Shown: positions 27,211-35,681 of the stretch, in pieces | Layout of the letters: every line of letters begins with the position of its first letter | How positions within the stretch are numbered: the stretch's first letter is position 1 | Source of the DNA: Burkholderiaceae bacterium | GTDB taxonomy: Bacteria; Pseudomonadota; Gammaproteobacteria; Burkholderiales; Burkholderiaceae_D | Length of the DNA stretch: 64,000 nt | Assembly (NCBI GenBank): GCA_030157545.1 | Contig: JAOAUN010000067.1 | Coordinates: 1 to 64,000, forward strand | Direction of reading: 5' to 3' | Made by a program: the position numbers and the translations under genes | The notes under the pieces: model-generated | Database searches by the model: none | What the model was told of the DNA's origin: nothing | The model's input: only the letters and a program-made list of their open reading frames with translations

Positions 27211-28047
27211 TTATGTTTTACGTGCCGACAGTTTTGCCACGCGCATCAGCAAAGCCCAATACCTGACCGGCAGCAGCCGTTGAATCAGATCCAGCACCGT
27301 TGCATCACGCCCTATCAAAATACGTTTTTTGCGTTGCTCGATACCGTTGACGATCACGGCAGCGGCCTGCTGCGGCGTGGTCATTGCCACCTTGTCGAAG
27401 TAACGGATATCGCGAGCTGCCTTTGCATCGTCTATATTGGCGGCGCGCTGCGCATTGCGTGCAATGCCAGTACGGATGCCACCGGGATGCACGGCCGAAA
27501 CGCCGACCGATGTTTTTTCCAGCTCATGCCGCAGCGCTTCAGAAAACCCGCGCACGCCGAATTTGCTCGTTGCATACGCAACCTGCCCTGCTGGCGCGAT
27601 CAAGCCGAAAACACTGGAAATATTGACCAGCTGCGCGACAGGTTCGCGCTGCAGCAGCGGCAGAAAGGCGCGTGTCATGCGGATCACGCCCCACAGATTG
27701 ATGTTGATCAGCGCTTCGAATTCCTGCTCCGTCTGGTCAACGAAATTGCCCATCGTGGCGATGCCGGCATTGTTGATCAGCAGGTTAACGCGCGCATGTT
27801 GCGCCAGCACGGCGGCGGGCAAGGCAGCGATTGCGCTGGCGTCTGCCACATCAAGCCAGTGCTCGCTCACCTGGACGCCATGTGCCCGCAGGCTGGCGGC
27901 CACTGCAGCCAGCCCGACCTGGTCACGGTCGGCCAGTGCCAGATGACAGCCGCGCTGCGCAAGCAGCTCGGCCAGCGCCGCGCCAATGCCAGAGGCCGCA
28001 CCCGTAATGACGGCGACACTGCCGCGCAGCGGAAAATGCTTGCTCAT
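27211..28047 (-). CDS. Short-chain dehydrogenase/reductase
   Basis: A 278-residue classical SDR. The cofactor loop is TGAASGIG near 16-23, NNAG lies near 92, the catalytic Ser is in NISSVFG and the Tyr-Lys pair in YATSK. The C-terminal extension is basic. Asp at the end of beta-2 (LADRD) hints at NAD preference. It is the first gene of the SDR-esterase-monooxygenase operon. A role in oxidising an alcohol to the ketone substrate of the monooxygenase is likely but unproven. Confidence 0.88.
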   Translation of the reverse strand: MSKHFPLRGSVAVITGAASGIGAALAELLAQRGCHLALADRDQVGLAAVAASLRAHGVQVSEHWLDVADASAIAALPAAVLAQHARVNLLINNAGIATMGNFVDQTEQEFEALININLWGVIRMTRAFLPLLQREPVAQLVNISSVFGLIAPAGQVAYATSKFGVRGFSEALRHELEKTSVGVSAVHPGGIRTGIARNAQRAANIDDAKAARDIRYFDKVAMTTPQQAAAVIVNGIEQRKKRILIGRDATVLDLIQRLLPVRYWALLMRVAKLSARKT

Positions 28048-28158
28048 AGAATGAAAGCCAAATTAAAAGATGATTGGCGATAGTAAGCGCATCACGCCAT
28101 GCAGCAAAATGATGGTTATTTATGCAAAGTCATTGATTGCATTGATGGGCGACATGAT

Positions 28159-29136
28159 TCAGGCAAGCGGCAGCCAGCGATGCTTTTTAGCTAAGGTCAG
28201 CACTTGCGCGCGCAACCAGCTATGCGCAAGGTCGTTGTCATGCGAAGCCGGCCAATACATAAAAACCTGAATCGGCGCCACCACCACCGGTAAATTAATC
28301 ACGCGTATGGGCAGTACCTGCGCCAGTTCTTGCGCATAGGCACGCGGCATGGTCAGCATCATGTCGGTGGTGGCGACGATGCGGCAGGCAGAAAAATAAT
28401 GCAGGCAACGCAAACCAACACGACGCGAAAGTCCGGTGTCGGCCAGCATGCTGTCGGTCGGGTCGCGGCCTTCCAGATGCGTCACCACGATGTGATTGGC
28501 GCTCATGTATTCGGCGGCAGTCAGACTTTGCTTGCTGGCGGGATAGCGATCGGCGCCGACCACGACGGCGACAGCATCGTCAGCCAGATGCAAGCGACTG
28601 ACTTGCGGACCGGCAGCGATCCGTCTGTCGATGGCCAGATCAAGATTACCGGACGCGAATTCGCGCTCGAAGTTTTCGCGCGTGATCGGACGGCAGCTGA
28701 TACGCACTTTCGGCGCGCACGCCTGCAGATGCTGCACCAGCACCGGCAGCGCAGTCGATTCAAGCGCATCGCGCAGTGCAATCCGCAGTTCCATATCCAG
28801 CGTTTCAGGAACGAACTCGCGTGGCGTCACCGACGCAAACAGACCTTCAAGACTCGCATGAATATCGCCGATGATATTGCGCGCACGCTCAGTCGGAATC
28901 ATGCGATTGCCCTGCCGCGTAAAGAGCGGGTCATCAAATACTTCACGCAGGCGACCCAGAGAATGACTGATCGCCGGCTGCGTCAGGTGCAACGCGTGCG
29001 CAGCACCGGAGATGCCGCCATGCCGATAGATCGCGTCGAGCACGCGGAATAAATTCAGGTCCAGGCGCGGGTCGAAGGCATAAGTTGCCATAGCGCGGTA
29101 TGCTGGCTTGGCAGCTTTTTTAGTTTTAGTGAGCAT
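28159..29136 (-). CDS. LysR-type transcriptional regulator
   Basis: A 325-residue LysR regulator. The winged-helix domain spans about 20-80 (DLNLFRVLDAIYRHGGISGAA, LTQPAISHSLGRLRE), followed by a substrate-binding domain. The short basic N-terminal extension could be trimmed if translation begins at the ATG at 29091. It sits between the leftward SDR operon and the rightward catabolic arm, next to a palindromic operator, so it probably controls one or both arms in response to a pathway intermediate. The binding-domain sequence does not identify the ligand. Confidence 0.9.
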   Translation of the reverse strand: MLTKTKKAAKPAYRAMATYAFDPRLDLNLFRVLDAIYRHGGISGAAHALHLTQPAISHSLGRLREVFDDPLFTRQGNRMIPTERARNIIGDIHASLEGLFASVTPREFVPETLDMELRIALRDALESTALPVLVQHLQACAPKVRISCRPITRENFEREFASGNLDLAIDRRIAAGPQVSRLHLADDAVAVVVGADRYPASKQSLTAAEYMSANHIVVTHLEGRDPTDSMLADTGLSRRVGLRCLHYFSACRIVATTDMMLTMPRAYAQELAQVLPIRVINLPVVVAPIQVFMYWPASHDNDLAHSWLRAQVLTLAKKHRWLPLA

Positions 29137-29160
29137 GGGCGCACTCTAACTATAAACACC

Positions 29161-29235
29161 GCTTATGACAATCCATAAGCAAGCATCATTGGCATTGAGG
29201 TGCAAAGACTTTTACGCTCTTCCTCATTGCTTATG
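29161..29235. promoter_or_regulatory. Probable LysR operator with three half-sites
   Basis: GCTTATG (29161-29167), 6 bp and CATAAGC (29174-29180) form a perfect inverted repeat; the right arm extends to CATAAGCAA (29174-29182). TTGCTTATG recurs at 29227-29235, an exact inverted match of that extended arm 44 bp away. A strong palindromic site plus a distal half-site in a divergent LysR intergenic region is the classical recognition/activation-site layout. Confidence 0.65.
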
Positions 29236-29283
29236 TTGAATTAATAACACAACAAAGTTTTTAAAAACGCAAGGTATCGAAAA

Positions 29284-29742
29284 ATGACAATAGCCCTGCA
29301 TCCGACCCGTGAAAGTTTGTCTGCCTACTTGCGCGACATGCCCGCCGGCGAACCTGTGACCTTGCTAAACCTGCTGCGCTTCCGAAGCATTGCCAACTAC
29401 CCGGCCGGCAGCAGTTACGGCGAAGTCAGCGGCAGCGAAGCCTTCGCCACTTACGCACGCCTGATGATGCCCTTGCTGGCGGCTGCCGGCGCTGAAATTA
29501 CCTGGCTGGGCAAAATGGGCTCCGCCTTAATTGCACCTAGCGGTGAGCATTGGGATGAGGTGGTGCTGGTCCGGTATCCTGACAAAGATGCATTCGTAAA
29601 CATGACCACGACCGGCACATATGTAGAGCTATCCGTGCACCGTACTGCAGCACTTGCCGATTCACGTCTTATAGCGCTAGTCGACGGACGCACCCAGCAG
29701 GCCGCGAATCACCCCACCTTTGAAACAGCAAAACATGATTAA
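29284..29742 (+). CDS. DUF1330-like dimeric alpha-beta barrel protein
   Basis: A 152-residue protein of the DUF1330/dimeric alpha-beta barrel type: PVTLLNLLRFR at about 20-30, EAFATYARLMMPLLAAAGAEITWLGK, and the WDEVVLVRYPDKDAFVNM block. Family members have no settled function, though several sit in catabolic clusters and may act as small isomerases or monooxygenase-like proteins. It is divergent from the lysR gene with the palindromic operator between them, so it is probably the first gene under that regulator. It overlaps the next small gene by 8 bp. Confidence 0.75.
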   Translation: MTIALHPTRESLSAYLRDMPAGEPVTLLNLLRFRSIANYPAGSSYGEVSGSEAFATYARLMMPLLAAAGAEITWLGKMGSALIAPSGEHWDEVVLVRYPDKDAFVNMTTTGTYVELSVHRTAALADSRLIALVDGRTQQAANHPTFETAKHD

Positions 29743-30001
29743 TTTTTTGAAATTGAATGTCGTCATCCTGTATGCGCTGGCCATTGCCGGTCTGGTAACT
29801 GAACTGCCTTTCGGGCTCAGCGCCAACCTGCGCAACATCTGCGCAGTGATGTTGCTGATACACGTGGTCGAAATCATCGCAGCGCGCAAATACCTCGCGC
29901 TATACCGCGGCAGCCGCTTTGACAGCGTCATGCTCGGCCTCTTGTTTGGCCTGCTGCATTTCAAGCCATTGAAAGATCGTCAGAAACGCGATGCGGCTTA
30001 A
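29735..30001 (+). CDS. Small integral membrane protein
   Basis: An 88-residue protein with three short hydrophobic segments (about 4-22, 31-50 and 66-80) and basic ends. It loosely resembles DUF1145-like small membrane proteins; I do not assign a function. I use the ATG at 29735, whose first codons overlap the stop of the DUF1330-like gene (ATGATTAA), rather than an upstream TTG. Translational coupling suggests it works with that gene. Confidence 0.7.
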   Translation: MINFLKLNVVILYALAIAGLVTELPFGLSANLRNICAVMLLIHVVEIIAARKYLALYRGSRFDSVMLGLLFGLLHFKPLKDRQKRDAA

Positions 30002-30202
30002 CGAGCTGACGCGATCCCGATAGAACTGATGCGCAGACGATTTTCAGCTGATTTTTAAATTTATTTATGCAGATTTTGCTATGTTTCTTTAAAGAAATTC
30101 TGCTAGTATAAATTGACACTGACAATGCCATTACAAAAAGGGCATGCTCAGCTGGCGATGTGGTTTTAAAAAATATATTCATAAAAAAATCTGGAGACAC
30201 AA

Positions 30203-31192
30203 ATGAAAAAAGCAATGGTACGCAAGGGGTTAACCGCATCGGCACTGCTGGGCTTGAGTCTGGCTAGCAGCATGGGATATGCGGCTGAGGGATTTAAAGT
30301 GCGGTTCCCTCTCAACGGCACATTGGGTGGTGAAATGGTTGCGCCAATCAAACCTGGCTTATTTGGAAGCGTCGCGGTAACGCATGTTGACGTTCAAAAG
30401 GTTACTGACAGCACCGGAAATGCTTACTCAAAATCTTTGGGCGGAACAACTGCCACGCTTGACTTCAAACAGAAACAAGAAATTTATAACCTGATTGTCG
30501 GCTACACAACGTCTGAGACATATGCAGATGGACACCTAACCTTCGCAGTGAACATCCCTTACTCTTCAATAGATAGAAATGTTTCTGGAACTGCACCAGG
30601 AGCTCAAGTTTTGCTTGATGGACTGCTTAGCGGGTCTTCAGGCAAAGCAGATAGCCTCGGCGACGTGGAAGTCACTGGCCTATGGTCACGTCAAACGGAG
30701 CGTACCAAATACGCTCTAGGCATGACGATTTCGACGCCAACGGGTGCATATGACAAAAATACCAAGGCAATTAACCCCGGCTTCGGTAACTTTTATACCT
30801 TCCGTCCAGGCGCTGCGATTGCTTACAAAGCCACTGAAAATTTGACTCTGGGTGCGCGTGCCAGCCTTGCATTTAATACGGTCAATAAAGATAACAACTG
30901 GCGCAGCGGTGATTATTACGTAATCGACTTGGCTGCCGCCTACAAAACACCGATCGGCGTATTCGGCCCTCACGTACTGCGCGTTGAGCAGTACAAAGAC
31001 GACATCAATGCAACCGCTGTTACCGGAAGCCTTGGAACAAACCGTTTCAGTTCCACCGGCGCCGGCGTATTCTTCACGACACTCATTCCAGGTATTAATG
31101 CCGGCCTGAACCTGTCGTACATGAAGACCCTGGAATCGAAAAACGCATTATCCGGCTCGTTCATTCAAGCCCGCCTCTCCAAAGTCTTTTAA
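30203..31192 (+). CDS. Outer-membrane channel, SphA / phenol-degradation MetA-type family
   Basis: A 329-residue precursor with a signal peptide ending GYAA and a predicted beta-barrel made of alternating strands. It terminates in phenylalanine (ARLSKVF), as outer-membrane barrels do. Segments such as GDVEVTGLW and GFGNFYTFRPGAAIAYK fit the family (Pfam PF13557) found in hydrocarbon and sphingosine catabolic loci, where members are thought to admit hydrophobic substrates. The gene is AT-richer than its surroundings, has GGAGA before its ATG, and ends in a strong terminator, so it is expressed on its own. It is likely the uptake step for the adjacent catabolic genes. Confidence 0.8.
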   Translation: MKKAMVRKGLTASALLGLSLASSMGYAAEGFKVRFPLNGTLGGEMVAPIKPGLFGSVAVTHVDVQKVTDSTGNAYSKSLGGTTATLDFKQKQEIYNLIVGYTTSETYADGHLTFAVNIPYSSIDRNVSGTAPGAQVLLDGLLSGSSGKADSLGDVEVTGLWSRQTERTKYALGMTISTPTGAYDKNTKAINPGFGNFYTFRPGAAIAYKATENLTLGARASLAFNTVNKDNNWRSGDYYVIDLAAAYKTPIGVFGPHVLRVEQYKDDINATAVTGSLGTNRFSSTGAGVFFTTLIPGINAGLNLSYMKTLESKNALSGSFIQARLSKVF

Positions 31193-31210
31193 TCGTTTCA
31201 TGCAGCAAAT

Positions 31211-31243
31211 CCAAAGGCCAGAAACCCTGGCCTTTGGTTTCTT
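31211..31243 (+). terminator. Strong terminator after the outer-membrane channel gene
   Basis: CCAAAGGCCAG pairs perfectly with CTGGCCTTTGG (11 bp) around a 5-base loop, followed by TTTCTT. Confidence 0.9.
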
Positions 31244-31295
31244 ACGCCCTAACAAAACGTATACGGCATCCGACTGTCGTTGATTAAAGGTTCAT

Positions 31296-32975
31296 ATGGA
31301 AAAAATCTGGCTGGCCAGCTATCCAGCGGGAATGCCTGCGGAAATTCCGCTGCATGACCTGCACTCGCTGGGCGAATTTCTTGCGCAATCGGTAGCCGCT
31401 TTTGGTACGCGCGATGCCTTTGTCAGCGGCGCTACCGGCACGGCCATTACTTTTAATGAGCTCGACACTTTATCGGCCCGTTTTGCCTCTTATTTGCAAT
31501 CGCTGGGCATCAAGCCCGGCACGCGTGTGGCATTGATGATGCCGAATCTGTTGCAGTTTCCGGTCTGCCTGTTTGGCGTATTGCGCGCTGGCTGTGTGGT
31601 CGTGAATGTCAACCCGATGTACACCGCACGCGAGTTGGCTTACCAACTCAAAGACTCTGGCGCTGAAGCCATCGTCATACTCGAAAATTTTGCGCATGTG
31701 CTGGACGCAGCTGACAAACCGGACTGCCTCAAGCACATCATTATCAGCAGCGCAGGCGACTTGCTGCCGCTTGCAATGCGCACGCTCGCTTCGGTTGTCA
31801 TGCGCGCCAAGGGCTTGATCCCGGCCTACAAACTGAACACCACTGCGCGCCTGCGCAAGGTGCTGCGCGACACCTCGCTGCCTGCACCCGCAGCCGTTGA
31901 TATCAAGGCAAGCGACCTCGCCTTCCTGCAATACACCGGCGGCACAACGGGTGTCTCGAAAGGCGCCATGCTGTCGCATCTGAACGTGCTGGCGAATTCG
32001 CGACAAGGTCAGGTCTGGACCATGCCCGCGCTCGACATGACGCAGACGCAGATCTCGATTACGGCAATCCCGCTTTACCATATCTTCGCGCTCGGCATGA
32101 TGATGAACACGCTCGCGCTCGGTGGCACTACCGTGCTGGTCTCCGACCCGCGCAATACCAAAGCCTTCGTCAAAGTGCTGTCCAAGCATCGCTTCGCGAC
32201 CCTGCCTGCAGTCAATACGCTGTACAACGACTTGCTGAATCACCCCGACTTTGCCAAAGTCGATTTCACTGCCTTGCGTGTGGCCTTCGGCGGCGGCGCG
32301 TCAATTCAGCGCAGTGTTGCCGAGCGCTGGCAAAAATTGACTGGCTCACCGATCTGCGAAGGCTATGGCCTGACCGAGTGCTCGCCGACAGTAACGGCGA
32401 ACCCGGTCGACTTCAGGGAATTCAACGGCTCCATAGGCTTGCCGTTTCCATCAACCGATGTGTCGCTGCGCGATGAAAACGGCGTCGAAGTCGCGCTCGG
32501 CGAACCGGGTGAGCTGTGCGTACGCGGCCCACAAGTGATGTCAGGTTACTGGCAAAAACCGGAAGAAACCGCGAAGGTGATGACGCCCGATGGTTTCCTG
32601 CGCACCGGCGACATCGCCACCATAGATGCACAGGGTTTCCTGCGCATTGTCGACCGCCTCAAAGACATGATCCTTGTCTCCGGCTTCAACGTTTATCCGA
32701 ATGAAATCGAAGACATCATCGCCATGCATGAAGGTGTGCTCGAAGCTGCTGTCACTGGCATACCTGACGAACACACCGGCGAGGCAGTCAAAGCTTGGGT
32801 AGTGCGCAAAAATCCGGCATTGACCGAGCAAGACTTGCTTGCGCACTGCCGCACTGAGCTGACTGGTTACAAGCGGCCGCGCCATATTCAATTCGTTGAT
32901 GAACTGCCCAAAAGCCCGGTCGGAAAAATCCTGCGCCGTCAATTGCGTGAAACACCGGCCACGACTGCGCACTGA
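31296..32975 (+). CDS. Long-chain fatty acid/aryl acyl-CoA ligase (FadD-like)
   Basis: A 559-residue ANL-superfamily ligase that activates a carboxylic acid through an acyl-adenylate to a CoA thioester. Motifs are the P-loop YTGGTTGVSKGA near 213-224, GYGLTECSP near 355, TGDIATID, DRLKDMILVSGFNVYPNEIED near 455-475, and the C-terminal catalytic Lys in PKSPVGKILRR. Length and motifs fit medium/long-chain ligases. It opens a long same-strand run of catabolic genes, consistent with CoA activation before beta-oxidation, but no thiolase or dehydrogenase of beta-oxidation lies in the window. Confidence 0.93.
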   Translation: MEKIWLASYPAGMPAEIPLHDLHSLGEFLAQSVAAFGTRDAFVSGATGTAITFNELDTLSARFASYLQSLGIKPGTRVALMMPNLLQFPVCLFGVLRAGCVVVNVNPMYTARELAYQLKDSGAEAIVILENFAHVLDAADKPDCLKHIIISSAGDLLPLAMRTLASVVMRAKGLIPAYKLNTTARLRKVLRDTSLPAPAAVDIKASDLAFLQYTGGTTGVSKGAMLSHLNVLANSRQGQVWTMPALDMTQTQISITAIPLYHIFALGMMMNTLALGGTTVLVSDPRNTKAFVKVLSKHRFATLPAVNTLYNDLLNHPDFAKVDFTALRVAFGGGASIQRSVAERWQKLTGSPICEGYGLTECSPTVTANPVDFREFNGSIGLPFPSTDVSLRDENGVEVALGEPGELCVRGPQVMSGYWQKPEETAKVMTPDGFLRTGDIATIDAQGFLRIVDRLKDMILVSGFNVYPNEIEDIIAMHEGVLEAAVTGIPDEHTGEAVKAWVVRKNPALTEQDLLAHCRTELTGYKRPRHIQFVDELPKSPVGKILRRQLRETPATTAH

Positions 32976-32978
32976 ATC

Positions 32979-33800
32979 ATGGCCACCCTTCCCGTTCGCC
33001 GACTGCATATTGATCTGGCTTTGCCGTTTGCACAGCGTTGGAACGGCAACGATGCATTTCGCAGTGCGTTCTTGAATGCGCTGTCAATGAGCTTTCCGCA
33101 CGGCGAACAGTTCTTTATCGATTCCGTGAAAGCCGGCGTCCGCAATCTGGCGCCGGAACAGCGTGAGAAATTTGCGGAAGATATCAAGGGATTCATAGGC
33201 CAGGAAGCGACGCATCGTCATCTGCACGCACTCTTCAACCGTCAGCTCGAAGCGCAAGGTTTTGATAACCTGATCGAACGGCGTGCCATGCGGCGCACGA
33301 AAAAAAATGCCCATCTGGATGCGCGCCTGCATGTCGCTGCAACGGCCGGCCTTGAACATATCACCGCACTATTTGCGAACTGGCTGCTGCGTACACCGTC
33401 AGCCCTGCAAGACACGGAACCAAGACTCCAAACTTTCTGGCTCTGGCACAGCGCTGAAGAGACCGAGCATCGCAGTGTGGCGTTCGACCTTTACCGCGCT
33501 CTGGGCGGCAATGAGAAATATCGCTTGCTGATTTTTAAATACGTGACATTCATCTTCCTGCTGGACCTGACGCTGCAGACCACACTCAACCTGTGGCATG
33601 ACCGCAGCCTGTTGCGCTGGTCAACCTGGACCAGCGGCGCACGCTTGCTGTTCGCGCGCGACGGTCTGCTGCGCTCGAATTATCGTGGCTGGCTTGCCTA
33701 TCAGTCGCCGGATTTCCATCCGGACCAGCATGATGCCGAGCTATCGGAACAATGGCTGAATGCCAACGGCAAACAGTTTACGGTGCTGGGTAAAGCATGA
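32979..33800 (+). CDS. PF10118-type metal-dependent hydrolase
   Basis: A 273-residue protein of the predicted metal-dependent hydrolase family PF10118. Its four-helix core carries Glu/His pairs: SFPHGEQFFIDSVK near 35-48, FIGQEATHRHLH near 70-82, ITALFAN, and WHSAEETEHRSVAFDLY near 150-166. The E-x2-H pattern looks like a carboxylate-bridged di-metal site. The biochemical reaction of the family is not established to my knowledge. It starts 3 bp after the acyl-CoA ligase stop and overlaps the DUF1214 gene by 4 bp. Confidence 0.82.
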   Translation: MATLPVRRLHIDLALPFAQRWNGNDAFRSAFLNALSMSFPHGEQFFIDSVKAGVRNLAPEQREKFAEDIKGFIGQEATHRHLHALFNRQLEAQGFDNLIERRAMRRTKKNAHLDARLHVAATAGLEHITALFANWLLRTPSALQDTEPRLQTFWLWHSAEETEHRSVAFDLYRALGGNEKYRLLIFKYVTFIFLLDLTLQTTLNLWHDRSLLRWSTWTSGARLLFARDGLLRSNYRGWLAYQSPDFHPDQHDAELSEQWLNANGKQFTVLGKA

Positions 33801-34372
33801 GCCGGCTTGCTGTCACTGCCAAGAGGGGATTGCCGTTTTTGCTGGCAATAGCAGTCGGTCTTGGTTCTGCATGGTGGGCCGTGAAAAAAGCGCCTGCTCC
33901 GGCGCACACAACTATTCAGGCGGGTGTCTGGCAAGGCAGCACGCTGACCGGAAACAGCGATGCCGACATGCTCACCCGCGCACGCGTCGCCCTGACAGGC
34001 CTGCTGGCACTTGACCGCAGCGAAACCATTTACTTTGTCGCGCGCACCGACAAGCAACTGCGCCCTTTGCGCTCGCGCTGCACGTACAAAGTCTCGGGTA
34101 CGGCACCATCAGCGCGCTGGTGGAGCATTACTGCGTATGCGGATGACCATTTCCTGTTTGATGCGGCCGATCGAAAATTCAGTTTCACAAGTGATGGTGA
34201 TTTCAGCTTCACCACCGGCCCCCGGGAAACCGCAGGCATGCAATGGTTGCCGACTCCCGGCGAGCGCGGTCTTGAATTAATACTGCGCCTGTATCAGCCT
34301 GATGCAGCACTGCAGGAAGCACCGTCATCATTGCGCGCTCCTACTATTGAACTGGTCGGAGCCTGCGCATGA
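33797..34372 (+). CDS. DUF1214 domain protein, exported
   Basis: A 191-residue protein with an N-terminal membrane segment (about 12-29) and a DUF1214 domain: LDRSETIYFVARTD near 75, then ARWWSITAYADDHFLFD, FTTGP and the C-terminal LRLYQPD. DUF1214 is usually fused behind DUF1254; here the two are separate adjacent genes. The function is unknown. The periplasmic or membrane-anchored position suggests work on an incoming substrate. It overlaps both neighbours by 4 bp. Confidence 0.82.
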   Translation: MSRLAVTAKRGLPFLLAIAVGLGSAWWAVKKAPAPAHTTIQAGVWQGSTLTGNSDADMLTRARVALTGLLALDRSETIYFVARTDKQLRPLRSRCTYKVSGTAPSARWWSITAYADDHFLFDAADRKFSFTSDGDFSFTTGPRETAGMQWLPTPGERGLELILRLYQPDAALQEAPSSLRAPTIELVGACA

Positions 34373-34905
34373 TGATCACCCTGCTAAAAAAGGCATTGAT
34401 GCTGCTGCTAGTTGCAGCAGCAGTCCATCTGCTCGCGGTCTGGTCCTTGCCGCGTCTGATCATGTACCGCGTCATGCACGGGCCAATGGCTACTGCTATC
34501 GGTGGCTGGAACGTAGCGGCATTTCCGGCACTGGCCGATGCGGGTTCACGCACCGTCGTCGCGCCGAATCCCGATTTACTGTACGCGTTGTGCCTGATTG
34601 ATTTGCGCAAAGGACCTGTGCAGATCAGCGCCAATCCGCAACTCGACAGTTACTGGTCGATAGCGCTGTATGCCAGCAATAGCGACAACTATTTCGTACT
34701 CAATGACAAGGCAGCGGCCGGTAAACCAGTCAGTTTGTGGCTCACGACTTCGCAGGGCAGTCTGCCACCGGCAGGTGCGCAACAAGTCGTCAGCCCGTCC
34801 GATACCGGGCTGCTGTTGATGCGGGTGCTGGTCAGTGATGCAGGAAAAGAGTTTGAACGTCTGGATGCGGCACGCAAAACCTTGCAGTGTCAGCCACGTT
34901 CATAA
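34369..34905 (+). CDS. DUF1254 domain protein, membrane-anchored
   Basis: A 178-residue protein with an N-terminal membrane segment (about 8-25) and a short DUF1254-type domain containing VVAPNPDLLYALCLIDLRKGPV near 63-85 and YWSIALYASNSDNYFVLND. It is the natural partner of the preceding DUF1214 gene, which it overlaps by 4 bp, so the usual two-domain protein is split into two anchored subunits. There is no assigned activity. An SDR gene with a TTG start follows after about 15 bp. Confidence 0.8.
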   Translation: MMITLLKKALMLLLVAAAVHLLAVWSLPRLIMYRVMHGPMATAIGGWNVAAFPALADAGSRTVVAPNPDLLYALCLIDLRKGPVQISANPQLDSYWSIALYASNSDNYFVLNDKAAAGKPVSLWLTTSQGSLPPAGAQQVVSPSDTGLLLMRVLVSDAGKEFERLDAARKTLQCQPRS

Positions 34906-34920
34906 AAAAGGGGAAATAGC

Positions 34921-35664
34921 TTGCAACAAACTGTTGTCATTACCGGCGCTTCCGCCGGCATAGGGCGCGCACTGGCATTTGAATTTGCCCGTCGTGGTCA
35001 CCATCTCGGACTGACTGCGCGTCGTCTTGCCGTGCTCGAAACCTTGCGCACGGAATTACAGGCCGCTTATCCGGGCTGCAAAATAGAAATCACACCACTC
35101 GATGTTGATCAGGACGACAGTGTAGCCCCTGCCCTGCATGCGCTGTTCGATGCGCTTGGTGGCGTCGATACAGTCGTGGTTAATGCCGGCATCAATGACT
35201 TTACCCGCGTTGGCAGAGGCGACTTCGCCAAAGAAAAACAGGTCTTGCAGACCAACCTGATCGGCGCGATTGCGACCGTGAATGCAGCAGCCGAACATTT
35301 TCTGGCGCGCGGTAAAGGCCGGATTGTCGGCATCTCTTCGCTTGCATCGCTCAAGGGCATGCCGAAGCAGGCGGCGTACTGTGCCAGCAAGGCGGCATTC
35401 TCGATGTATCTGGAATCAGCACGTGCCGAACTGCGCCGAAAAAATATTCAAGTCACCACCGTTCTACCGGGCTTTGTCGTCACCGACATCATGCCTGACA
35501 TAGCCAAATATCCGTTCGCTGCCAGCGCCAGTGACGTCGCAAGTGAAATCGTGACCGCAACAGAAAAAGGCAAAGCCATTGCCATCGTTCCCGCTTACCC
35601 ATGGAAATGGCTGCGACCACTTTTCAGTCTGATTCCGGATGCGCTGTGGCGCAAGCTGGCCTGA
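34921..35664 (+). CDS. Short-chain dehydrogenase/reductase (TTG start)
   Basis: A 247-residue classical SDR with TGASAGIG near 8-15, NAGIND near 85, the Ser in GISSLAS and the YCASK active-site pair near 150. Translation most likely begins at the TTG at 34921, preceded by AAGGGGAAA at good spacing; no nearby in-frame ATG keeps the cofactor strand. It is in the catabolic run, so an alcohol/ketone step is likely. The substrate is unknown. Confidence 0.88.
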   Translation: MQQTVVITGASAGIGRALAFEFARRGHHLGLTARRLAVLETLRTELQAAYPGCKIEITPLDVDQDDSVAPALHALFDALGGVDTVVVNAGINDFTRVGRGDFAKEKQVLQTNLIGAIATVNAAAEHFLARGKGRIVGISSLASLKGMPKQAAYCASKAAFSMYLESARAELRRKNIQVTTVLPGFVVTDIMPDIAKYPFAASASDVASEIVTATEKGKAIAIVPAYPWKWLRPLFSLIPDALWRKLA

Positions 35665-35681
35665 TAAAAAGAGCACGCACA

